Positions 4,642 through 12,517 of a stretch of 12,517 nt of DNA are shown one piece after another. How positions within the stretch are numbered: position 1 is the stretch's first letter; each line of letters opens with the position of its first letter. The stretch comes from Sva-07 sp041685755 (lineage in GTDB: Bacteria > Actinomycetota > Acidimicrobiia > Acidimicrobiales > Ilumatobacteraceae), in assembly GCA_041685755.1 (NCBI GenBank), contig JAWLFC010000095.1, forward strand, positions 1-12,517, given 5' to 3'. Below the pieces are notes generated by a model. It was given only the letters and a program-made list of their open reading frames with translations. It had not been told where the DNA came from and made no database searches. The position numbers were made by a program, and so were the translations under genes.

Positions 4642-6438
4642 TCAGCCGGCTTCCTCGATCAGCTCCGAGCCGGGGAAGGCCTCGGCCAGCCGGTCGATCG
4701 GCGACTTCACCGACTCCGGCGGAGCGTCGACGAGGTCGTCGAGATCGACGTCGTCGTCGTCGGGCAGCGGTTCGGGGGGTGCCGTGGCGAGCTCGCCACC
4801 GTCGCCGCCCGAGGTCGGCTCGTCAGGGCTCGGTGCGGCGTCACGCGGGCCCGGATCGGGCGCGGCACCGGTCGAGCGGCCGGCGTCCGCCGGCCCCGAC
4901 TGGTCGCCGCCGCCGCCGCCGTCGCCGTCGACCAGTTCGATCCGGATCGGCGCGCCGGCGTGCGCGGTCAGGGCCTGCTCGACAGCGCCGCGGTGCTGCT
5001 CGCACTTGCCGAGATGCACCGCGTTGGGCACCGACAGCCGCAGCACGCCGTCGGAGCTGCCGAGGAAGTTCGCCGGTGCGTAGATCGCTCGCGGCATCCC
5101 GCGCAGCGAGGGGCGCACCGCGTTCTCCCAGTCGTCGGCGGTGACGATCGCCCCGCCGGCAGCCGCCGACGTCGCCGCAGGCGGTTCCGCAGGCGGTTCC
5201 GGCGGCGCCGGGGTGTCGGATGACGACGCCGGCTCGGCGGTGGGTCGACGGACCCGGCCGCCCAGGGCGGCGCGCCCGGTGGACGGATCGACCGCCACCG
5301 GCTCGCGCGCCGGTCCCGCCGGCGCCGCTGCTGCACCCTCGGCCAACTGGCGTTCGAGACGATCCAGCCGGGCGAGCAACGACGGGACGTCGGCAGCGAC
5401 GGCGTCGGCGGTCAGCTGCACCGTCGCCACGTCGAGCAGGACACGCGGATCGGGAGCGTGGCGCATCTCGCTGAGCGCCACACCGAGCACCTCGATCCCG
5501 CGTACCAGGCCGGCGGCACCCAGACGCTGCGCCTGCGCGGCCAGCCCGTCGAGACGGTGCGAGGGGAGTTGTACGAGTTCGGGCGCCATCAACGACAGGA
5601 ACCCGTTGCGCAGGTGGCCGATCAGCTCCTCGGTCAGCGTCCGCGACTCGGTTCCGAGCGAGACCGCGTGGGCCACCATCGTGAGTGCCCGGCCGGCGTC
5701 GCGGTCGATCATCGCCTCGACGAACTCCTCCAGCGGGAGGTTGGTGATGCCGCCGTCGCCGGTGCTCGCCACCAACTCGAGCGCCGAGAGCGTGTCGCGG
5801 GCCGAGCCACCACCGCGGGTGAGCACCTGGTCGATGGCGGCGTCGCTGACGTCGAGGCCGGCGTCGGCGGCGACCCAGCGGACGTGTTCGGCGAGGGTGT
5901 CGGCCGGCAGCAGGTGGAACTGGAGGTGCTGGGTCCGGCTGATGATCGTCGCCGACATCTTCTGCGGGTCGGTGGTGGCCAACACGAACACCACGTGCGG
6001 CGGCGGCTCCTCGAGCGTCTTGAGCAGCGCCGCCTCGGCGGGCTTGGTCAGCATGTGCACCTCGTCGAGGATGTACACCTTGTGACGTCCCGGCGTGCCG
6101 AGCGACGCCTTCTCGATCAGGTCGCGCATCGCCTCGACGCCGTTGTTGCTGGCGGCGTCGAGCTCGTGGACGTCGTAGCTGGTGCCCCGCTCGACCGACA
6201 GGCACGACTCGCACTCGCAACACGGTTCGCCGTCGACCGGCGCAGCGCAGTTGAGCACCTTCGCGAGGATGCGCGCCGAGGTGGTCTTGCCGGTGCCGCG
6301 CGGCCCCGAGAACAGGTACGCCTGGCCCTCACGGCCCTCGGCGACCGCGGTGCGCAGGGCCCGCACCACGTGGTCCTGGCCCCTGAGTTCGCTGAAGCGG
6401 CGAGGCCGGTAGCGGCGGTAGAGCGACTGGATGGCCAT
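4642..6438 (-). CDS. dnaX: DNA polymerase III subunit gamma/tau
   Basis: The 598-residue protein is the clamp-loader ATPase of the replisome. It starts with the family-typical MAIQSLYRRYRPRRFSEL. The AAA+ part shows Walker A GPRGTGKT (45-52), a zinc site (C64, C73, C76, C79), Walker B YILDEVHM (122-129), sensor 1 VLATTDPQK, the arginine finger R168 and sensor 2 GGSARDTLSALE. The usual SRC motif reads SRT, so Cys is replaced by Thr. Domain III follows to about residue 370, then a long Pro/Ala/Gly/Asp-rich tau-like tail that includes a small folded block (TADDWENAV through AVEQALTA). The chosen ATG has TATCGT seven bases upstream; further in-frame upstream codons encode non-family sequence. It is the first gene of dnaX-recR. 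Confidence 0.97.
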   Translation of the reverse strand: MAIQSLYRRYRPRRFSELRGQDHVVRALRTAVAEGREGQAYLFSGPRGTGKTTSARILAKVLNCAAPVDGEPCCECESCLSVERGTSYDVHELDAASNNGVEAMRDLIEKASLGTPGRHKVYILDEVHMLTKPAEAALLKTLEEPPPHVVFVLATTDPQKMSATIISRTQHLQFHLLPADTLAEHVRWVAADAGLDVSDAAIDQVLTRGGGSARDTLSALELVASTGDGGITNLPLEEFVEAMIDRDAGRALTMVAHAVSLGTESRTLTEELIGHLRNGFLSLMAPELVQLPSHRLDGLAAQAQRLGAAGLVRGIEVLGVALSEMRHAPDPRVLLDVATVQLTADAVAADVPSLLARLDRLERQLAEGAAAAPAGPAREPVAVDPSTGRAALGGRVRRPTAEPASSSDTPAPPEPPAEPPAATSAAAGGAIVTADDWENAVRPSLRGMPRAIYAPANFLGSSDGVLRLSVPNAVHLGKCEQHRGAVEQALTAHAGAPIRIELVDGDGGGGGDQSGPADAGRSTGAAPDPGPRDAAPSPDEPTSGGDGGELATAPPEPLPDDDDVDLDDLVDAPPESVKSPIDRLAEAFPGSELIEEAG

Positions 6439-6445
6439 CGCCTGC

Positions 6446-6451
6446 ACGATA
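6446..6451 (-). promoter_or_regulatory. Putative -10 element of dnaX-recR, leaderless transcript
   Basis: On the minus strand TATCGT is followed by seven bases and the dnaX ATG, with no Shine-Dalgarno between. This is the closest match to TATAAT among the gene promoters of the window. Confidence 0.5.
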
Positions 6452-6525
6452 GCGATGGGATGTGACGGGCCACGGACGAACGGCGCGCAGCAGCCGGGCG
6501 CGCCGCTCGCACCCGGCGGAGTTCG

Positions 6526-6531
6526 TACAGT
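6526..6531 (+). promoter_or_regulatory. Putative -10 element of the lipoprotein gene, leaderless transcript
   Basis: TACAGT, 8 nt, then ATG at 6540. No Shine-Dalgarno. It is divergent from the dnaX promoter, with 74 bp between the two -10 hexamers. Confidence 0.45.
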
Positions 6532-6539
6532 CGTCGACG

Positions 6540-7022
6540 ATGACCACCCCTCACCGACGCGCTCGCCACCGCCTCGCCCCACTCCTGACGGTCGCCGTGG
6601 CCGTCACGACGGCGGTGGCGTGCGACGACGGCGCGCTCGATCCGCTCTCCTACGACGACTACGTCGCCGACCTGGCCGCGATCTGCACGACGACGACCGA
6701 CGAGCTGCTGGCGTTGCCGCCGGCACCCGACCAGATCGCCGTCGCCGACCTGGCGACCAGCGCCGCGCAGATCCTCGACGACGAGGCCACGCAGGCCGAG
6801 CGGTTGGCCGTGCCGAGCGGCGACGACGTACCGGTCGACGACCTCGCCGGCGACCACCGAGCGTTCGTGCGCAACACTCGCGAGCAGGCCGACGCCTGGC
6901 GGAGCGTCGCCGCGGCCGACGACCTCGCGGCGGCGACCGAACTCGTCGCCCAGCTCGTCGGCGGCCGCAACGAACTCGCCCGTGAGATGGGCGTCGAGGC
7001 GTGCGCCCGAGGCGGCCTGTGA
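6540..7022 (+). CDS. Small putative lipoprotein, unknown function
   Basis: The 160-residue protein opens with a basic region (HRRARHR), a hydrophobic stretch (about 12-27) and a cysteine at 28 in TTAVAC-DDG, which fits a lipoprotein signal, although the -3 residue Ala is weaker than the usual Leu. The mature part is acidic and looks all-helical, with repeated Ala/Asp-rich stretches (YVADLAAICTTTTDELLALP and the EQADAWRSVAAADDLAAATELV region) and two cysteines, C49 and C155, that could form a disulfide outside the membrane. No family is recognised. The start is chosen at the ATG at 6540 because of the -10 hexamer 8 nt upstream and because the signal begins there; an in-frame upstream ATG (6462) would add 26 residues of poor signal quality and overlap the dnaX promoter. 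The CopCD-like gene follows after 73 bp. Confidence 0.7.
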   Translation: MTTPHRRARHRLAPLLTVAVAVTTAVACDDGALDPLSYDDYVADLAAICTTTTDELLALPPAPDQIAVADLATSAAQILDDEATQAERLAVPSGDDVPVDDLAGDHRAFVRNTREQADAWRSVAAADDLAAATELVAQLVGGRNELAREMGVEACARGGL

Positions 7023-7079
7023 CGACCTCACGGCCGCGACGACGATCGTGATGGCCGGTGTCCGGCGCAGTGCGAGCAC

Positions 7080-7085
7080 TAACCT
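7080..7085 (+). promoter_or_regulatory. Possible -10 element of the CopCD-like gene
   Basis: TAACCT lies 10 nt before GTG 7096. The expected start would be near 7092-7093, leaving a leader of only a few bases. The position supports GTG 7096 over the upstream in-frame starts, but the fit is looser than at the other genes. Confidence 0.3.
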
Positions 7086-7095
7086 CGTGCCGATC

Positions 7096-8931
7096 GTGAA
7101 CGAGCGCACATCTGTTCCCTGGCGGCGGTCGCCCGTGCGCACCGTTGCCCTGGCTGCGCTGGCACTGATCGCCGGGTTGCTGATCCTCCCCGGGACGGCG
7201 TCCGCCGAGAACTCGGTGGTCAGCTCCGACCCCGCCGACGGGTCGTCGATCGCCACGTCACCGGCGGCGATCGAGATCACCTTCGCCGAGCCGTTGGGGG
7301 AGGTCAACACGATCGCCGTGCAGTGCGACGCCGAGCTGTATCCCGTCGGCCCACGCGAGGTGAGCGACGACCGCCTGACCCTGGCTGCGCCACTCGTCGA
7401 TCCGATCCCGGCCAGCGACTGCGTGATCAGCTGGGCCGTCAGCGACGCCGACGACCAGCCCAACGGCGCCGGCAACATCACCTTCAGCGTCGAGAACGAC
7501 ACCGCACCCGCCGAGACGACGCCGACCACCGACACGGCGCCCGACACGACCGACGCCGGGACCCCGAACACCGCCGGCGGAACCTCGGGTGGCGACGAGG
7601 TCGCCGAGCTGTCGAGCGTCGAGACCGGCCAGGGCCCACTCTGGCTCGGACGGCTGATCTCCAGCCTCGGCATCGCCGTGCTGTTCGGCTCGCTCGTGCT
7701 GATCGCCGTGGCGTGGCCCGAGGGCGTCGAATACCTCCTGGCCGTCCGTTTCATCCGGGCGACCTGGGTCGTGGCGTTCCTCGGCACCTACCTCTACGTC
7801 GCCGCTGCCACCGCGGCGGTCACCGACAGCGGGCTCGGCAGCGGATTCAACCCGCTGAGTTGGCTCGACCTGTTCGAGGCGGGTCTGCCCGGCATCGCCG
7901 CCGTCGCCCGCATCGTGTTCGTCCTCGCCGCGGCATGGGTCGCGTTCCGACCGGATCGGGTGATCGACCCCGTCACGCAGTTGGCGGCGCTCCTGATCCC
8001 GGCAGCAGCGACCGCCGTGATCGGCCTGAGCCGAACCGACACCGATCTCGCGTTCCTCTACGTGCCCGTGTCGATCGTCCATGCACTCGCGATGGCCGTG
8101 TGGCTCGGCGGGGTGGTGCTGCTCGCCCGGGTCGTCCTGGCCGGCCCCGGCGAGGAGGACCTGGTGCACGCCGTTCGGGGGTTCGGTCGCCTGTCGACGG
8201 TCGCCATCGTGTTGGCGGTGGCGACCGGCGTCGTGCAGATGGTGCTGATCGACGGCGGAAGCCTGTTCACGTCGTCGCACGGGCGCGTCGTGCTGCTGAA
8301 GACGATCGCCGTCGCCTTCATGGTCTTCGTCGGATTGTCGGCCCGTCAGTTCGTCACGGCGAAGCTGGCGCGAGCCGACGAGCTGACGATCCCGACCGCC
8401 GACCGCCTCCGCCGGGCCTTCGGGGCCGAGGCCGCCGCCGGGCTGGTCGTGCTGGCCCTGAGCGCCTGGCTGGTGTCGCTGGCGCCCCCCAACATCTCCA
8501 CCGCCGACACGGTCGACTTCGCCATCGAGCTCCGCGTCGAGTCGCCCGAGGCCGACCTCGACGTGAGCATCGGGTTCACGAGCGACACGGTCGGGCTGTC
8601 GGGCATGTGGGTCGAGGTCGACGCACCCGAGAGCGACCTCTCGGGCCTCGAGGTCGTGCTGACGGCGCCGCCGAACGACACGGTCGGCACGATCACCCAG
8701 CCGGTTCCGCTGACCGGGCCGGGCATCGGCGTCGTGCCGCCCGAGGCGGGCATCCCGTTCTCGGTGGCGGGTGACTGGACCCTCACGGTCAACGCCGTCA
8801 CGGCCAACGGGGTGTTCAACAGCGACCCGCAGCTGTTCACGATCCGCAACCCCGACGGATCGCTCCCGACCACATCGCTGACGATTCCACCGCGCGTCAC
8901 CGTCCCCGTCGACACCACCCCGGACGGCTGA
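7096..8931 (+). CDS. CopC-CopD-like fusion membrane protein with C-terminal extracellular domain
   Basis: Counting from GTG 7096 the protein has 611 residues. A basic N terminus and hydrophobic core end in PGTASA-E, a signal peptide with cleavage near 37/38. Residues 38-132 form a CopC-like beta domain (VVSSDPADGSSI, EITFAEPL, ISWAVSDADDQPNGAGNITF). A Thr/Pro/Asp linker follows (133-170), then about eight membrane segments between 184 and 464 with CopD-type SIVHALAMAVWLGG (H329) and SHGRVVLLKT. A C-terminal extracellular domain (about 470-600) resembles the YtkA/FixH-like domain of YcnJ-type proteins. The family is tied to copper uptake or handling, but the N-terminal His of mature CopC is Glu here, and the His of the usual SADGHP segment is Gln, so copper binding by this domain is doubtful. 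C77 and C109 may form a disulfide. ATG 7051 and GTG 7087 are alternative starts. Confidence 0.85.
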   Translation: MNERTSVPWRRSPVRTVALAALALIAGLLILPGTASAENSVVSSDPADGSSIATSPAAIEITFAEPLGEVNTIAVQCDAELYPVGPREVSDDRLTLAAPLVDPIPASDCVISWAVSDADDQPNGAGNITFSVENDTAPAETTPTTDTAPDTTDAGTPNTAGGTSGGDEVAELSSVETGQGPLWLGRLISSLGIAVLFGSLVLIAVAWPEGVEYLLAVRFIRATWVVAFLGTYLYVAAATAAVTDSGLGSGFNPLSWLDLFEAGLPGIAAVARIVFVLAAAWVAFRPDRVIDPVTQLAALLIPAAATAVIGLSRTDTDLAFLYVPVSIVHALAMAVWLGGVVLLARVVLAGPGEEDLVHAVRGFGRLSTVAIVLAVATGVVQMVLIDGGSLFTSSHGRVVLLKTIAVAFMVFVGLSARQFVTAKLARADELTIPTADRLRRAFGAEAAAGLVVLALSAWLVSLAPPNISTADTVDFAIELRVESPEADLDVSIGFTSDTVGLSGMWVEVDAPESDLSGLEVVLTAPPNDTVGTITQPVPLTGPGIGVVPPEAGIPFSVAGDWTLTVNAVTANGVFNSDPQLFTIRNPDGSLPTTSLTIPPRVTVPVDTTPDG

Positions 8932-8948
8932 CGGTCACCCCACGGGTC

Positions 8949-8962
8949 CCGGGCCAGCCCGG
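8949..8962. terminator. Small GC hairpin between convergent genes
   Basis: CCGGG-CCAG-CCCGG lies in the 36-bp gap where the CopCD-like gene and the ligase gene converge. There is no T tract on either side, so it is only a weak terminator candidate. Confidence 0.3.
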
Positions 8963-8967
8963 CCGAG

Positions 8968-10086
8968 TCAGGCGCCCGACGTCACGAAGTCGGTGAAGGA
9001 GACCGGGTCGGCGACGTCGAGCTGGTCGTAGGTGCACGACTCGGGCGTGCGGTCGGGACGCCAGCGCAGGAAGCCGACGCCGTGACGGAACCGTCGGCCC
9101 TCCAGCTGCCCGAAGGAGACCTCCGCCACCAGGCCCATCCGGATCGGTACGAACGACAGGTCCTTGCCGGCGTTCCACCGACTGCCGCCGCTCGTCGCCG
9201 ACCCGGCAGCGGCGTCGTCGTGTTCCGCCCACGTCCGCCAGGGGTGCCCCTCGAGCGCGTCGTGGGTCAGTGGCTCCAGCTCGGCGAGCAGTTCGGCTCG
9301 TCGCGCGGCGGAGAACGAGGCGGCGACGCCGACGGAGTGCATCTCGCCGTCGGCGTCGAACAGCCCGAGCAGCAGCGACCCGACACCCTCGCCGTCCTTG
9401 TGGACCCGGTAGCCGGCGACCGCACAGTCGGCGGTGCGCTGGTGCTTCACCTTGACGAGCGCCCGCTTGGCCGGCTGGTAGACGCCGTCGAGCGGCTTGG
9501 CGACGATGCCATCGAGGCCGGCCCCCTCGAATCGGTGGAACCAGTCGATGGCGAGTTCCCGGTCGGTGGTCGCCGGGGTGAGGTGGACGACGGCATTCGA
9601 CGCCACCGCGGCCTCGAGGGCCGAGCGGCGGGCCCGCATCGGCTCGTCGAGCAACGAGGCGTCGCCGACGGCGAGGAGGTCGAACGCCACGAACGCCGCC
9701 GGGGTCTCCACCGAGAGCCGGGTGATGCGCGACTCGGCCGGGTGGATGCGCGCCAGGAGCGCGTCGAAGTCGAGGCCGCGCCCGTCGGTGTCGGCCACGA
9801 CGATCTCACCGTCGACGACGCAGCGTTCCGGGAGCGCCCGGCGCAGCGGGTCCGACAGCTCGGGGAAGTACCGGCCGAGCGGGCGCAGCTTGCGCGAGAC
9901 CAGCTCGAGGCGGTCACCGTCGCGGAACACGATGCAGCGGAACCCGTCCCACTTCGGCTCGAACAACCAGCCGCCACCGTCGGGCATCGTCCGGGCCAGT
10001 TTGGCGAGCATCGGTTCGATCGGAGGCTGCAACGCCAGACGCATCGGCGGGTCGAGCGGGTACGGCGACGAGGCGGCCATCGGCAT
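8968..10086 (-). CDS. ligC: ATP-dependent DNA ligase, LigC type
   Basis: From ATG 10086 the protein has 372 residues, close to mycobacterial LigC. The nucleotidyltransferase motifs are in order: motif I EPKWDGFR with the adenylated lysine K45, motif Ia SRKLRPLGRYFPEL (64-77), motif III VDGEIV (91-96), motif IIIa FVAFDLL (132-138), motif IV GLDGIVAKP (190-198) and motif V LVKVKHQR (210-217). A C-terminal OB fold follows, ending in the RFRHGVGFLRWRPD block. It seals nicks with ATP and in related bacteria acts in back-up repair or alternative end joining. No Ku, polymerase or nuclease domain of LigD is attached or nearby. In motif Ia the usual Asn after Arg is Lys. Start alternatives are ATG 10080 and the ATG before RLALQPPIEPML, which is where family similarity begins. 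It is divergent from the carboxyltransferase gene. Confidence 0.92.
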   Translation of the reverse strand: MPMAASSPYPLDPPMRLALQPPIEPMLAKLARTMPDGGGWLFEPKWDGFRCIVFRDGDRLELVSRKLRPLGRYFPELSDPLRRALPERCVVDGEIVVADTDGRGLDFDALLARIHPAESRITRLSVETPAAFVAFDLLAVGDASLLDEPMRARRSALEAAVASNAVVHLTPATTDRELAIDWFHRFEGAGLDGIVAKPLDGVYQPAKRALVKVKHQRTADCAVAGYRVHKDGEGVGSLLLGLFDADGEMHSVGVAASFSAARRAELLAELEPLTHDALEGHPWRTWAEHDDAAAGSATSGGSRWNAGKDLSFVPIRMGLVAEVSFGQLEGRRFRHGVGFLRWRPDRTPESCTYDQLDVADPVSFTDFVTSGA

Positions 10087-10124
10087 GCAGTCTCGTCGAT
10101 CTGTCGACCCGGCCCGACAGCCAC

Positions 10125-10130
10125 TAACTT
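10125..10130 (+). promoter_or_regulatory. Putative -10 element of the carboxyltransferase gene, leaderless transcript
   Basis: TAACTT is followed by seven bases and then GTG at 10138. This supports the GTG as start over the ATG four codons later, and suggests a leaderless mRNA. Confidence 0.45.
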
Positions 10131-10137
10131 CGCCAGG

Positions 10138-11685
<1,548 letters not shown>

Positions 11686-11692
11686 TGTCTCG

Positions 11693-12517
11693 ATGAGCGA
11701 TCCCGGCCCGGTTCCTCCGCCTCCCCCACCACCCCCGGGCGCGCCACCGCCACCCCCGCCACCCCCGGGGGCCGTGCCGCCGCCTCCGCCGCCGGCCGGT
11801 GCGGCACCACCGCCACCTCCGGGCGCGACACCACCACCTCTCCCGCCCGCATCGACGCGCCCCGCCGCGCCCCCACCGCCGGCGACGCCGAGCGAGGCGG
11901 CGACCCCCGCGCACGACGACGAGCTGGCGGCGCTGCTCGCGCAGATCAGTGACGAGGACGACCCGGTGGCCACGACGGCGCCGGCGGTCGGCAGCGCGCT
12001 GACCAGGCCGACCGAGGCGTCGCGTCCGACCCGGCCGGCGAGCGACGCCACCGAGTCCGACGGCGGCATCGGGTTCGACCCCGAGTTCGCCTCGTTCGGG
12101 AGCCGGGCGATCGGGCTGGTCGTCGACTGGCTGGTGCTCGACGCGTTCCTGCTCGTCGGCGTCGTGCTCGTCGTCATCGGCTCGACGCCGTCGATCCTGC
12201 TCGGCATCGTGGCGCTGGCGGCCGGGTTCGTCGCCGCCACCGTCGTCTACTCCCGCCAGGTCGCCTCGACCGGGCAGTCGTTCGGCAACCGGGTCGCGAA
12301 CACCAAGGTCGTCGACGTCCGCAACGGCCACCTCCTCGACTCCGGCGCCGCCGCCACCCGGTACGCACTGCGGTTCCTGGTGTCGCCGGTGCTGCTGTTC
12401 GGCTTCGTCATGGCGCTCTTCGACTCCGATCGACGCACGTTCCACGACCAGTTCGCCGGCAGCGTCGTCACCCGGCCCGCCCGCGCCTCGTGGTCGATCG
12501 ACGACGAGGCGACGACC
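11693..12517 (+). CDS. RDD-family membrane protein with proline-rich head (3' end beyond window)
   Basis: The open frame of 275 codons has no stop before the edge. Residues 1-60 are almost entirely Pro/Gly/Ala, with runs of seven, seven, six and five prolines separated by GA or GAV. An acidic Ala-rich linker follows (to about 125). The RDD domain begins at about 126 with FASFGSRAIGLVVDWLVLD, giving the defining R and two D residues, then two hydrophobic segments, the STGQSFGNRVANTKVVD block, a third segment (RFLVSPVLLFGFVMALF) and FHDQFAGSVVTRP. The domain is nearly complete; only a hydrophilic tail seems to be missing. The family sits in the cytoplasmic membrane and has no general function; a few members have been linked to cation/proton exchange. 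Start ATG 11693 is the first in-frame codon, 7 nt after the carboxyltransferase stop. Confidence 0.85.
   Translation, partial: MSDPGPVPPPPPPPPGAPPPPPPPPGAVPPPPPPAGAAPPPPPGATPPPLPPASTRPAAPPPPATPSEAATPAHDDELAALLAQISDEDDPVATTAPAVGSALTRPTEASRPTRPASDATESDGGIGFDPEFASFGSRAIGLVVDWLVLDAFLLVGVVLVVIGSTPSILLGIVALAAGFVAATVVYSRQVASTGQSFGNRVANTKVVDVRNGHLLDSGAAATRYALRFLVSPVLLFGFVMALFDSDRRTFHDQFAGSVVTRPARASWSIDDEATT

Noticed and set aside
5458..6465. Plus-strand open frame opposite dnaX
   Set aside because: Antisense shadow; all DnaX motifs are on the minus strand.
11713..11880. CCN-rich stretch as a DNA tandem repeat
   Set aside because: Codon usage varies (CCG, CCA, CCC, CCT) while the protein is constant, so this is a coding polyproline region, not a DNA satellite.

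Overview
The window reads as high-GC chromosomal DNA from an actinobacterium. The gene set (Ccr, acyl-CoA carboxylase, LigC-type ligase, RDD protein with a proline-rich head), the strong G/C third-position bias and the apparent leaderless promoters (a TANNNT hexamer 6-8 bases before the start codon) would fit an Acidimicrobiia member such as Ilumatobacter. That placement is inference, not a database match. There is no phage, IS, CRISPR, rRNA or tRNA signal, and the whole window looks like core genome.

Layout. Positions 1-2368, minus strand: an apparent operon ccr (crotonyl-CoA carboxylase/reductase), then a HAD-family phosphatase, then a membrane-anchored GH18-like protein that runs off the left edge. 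Positions 2369-2524: a divergent control region with a 12-bp palindrome at the ccr -10 element and a large hairpin of about 77 bp. Positions 2525-3715, plus: an acetyl-CoA acetyltransferase-type thiolase. Positions 3716-4022: a gene-free, less GC-rich stretch with two near-consensus TTGACA-type promoters and two hairpins, the best candidate here for an unannotated small RNA. Positions 4023-6438, minus: dnaX-recR. Positions 6540-8931, plus: a small putative lipoprotein, then a CopC-CopD-like fusion membrane protein. Positions 8968-10086, minus: an ATP-dependent DNA ligase (LigC type). Positions 10138-12517, plus: an acyl-CoA carboxylase carboxyltransferase (beta) subunit, then an RDD-family membrane protein that runs off the right edge.

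How the genes fit together. Thiolase (acetoacetyl-CoA formation) and Ccr (crotonyl-CoA to ethylmalonyl-CoA) are the entry steps of the ethylmalonyl-CoA pathway or of C4/C5-CoA supply, and they are transcribed divergently from one shared control region. The biotin-dependent carboxyltransferase about 6.4 kb further on could serve the propionyl-CoA end of the same metabolism, although a key pocket residue differs from classical PccB. dnaX-recR is a replication and recombination pair. I find no clearly new multi-gene system. The most interesting items are the possible sRNA locus at 3814-4031 and the palindromic control region between ccr and the thiolase gene.
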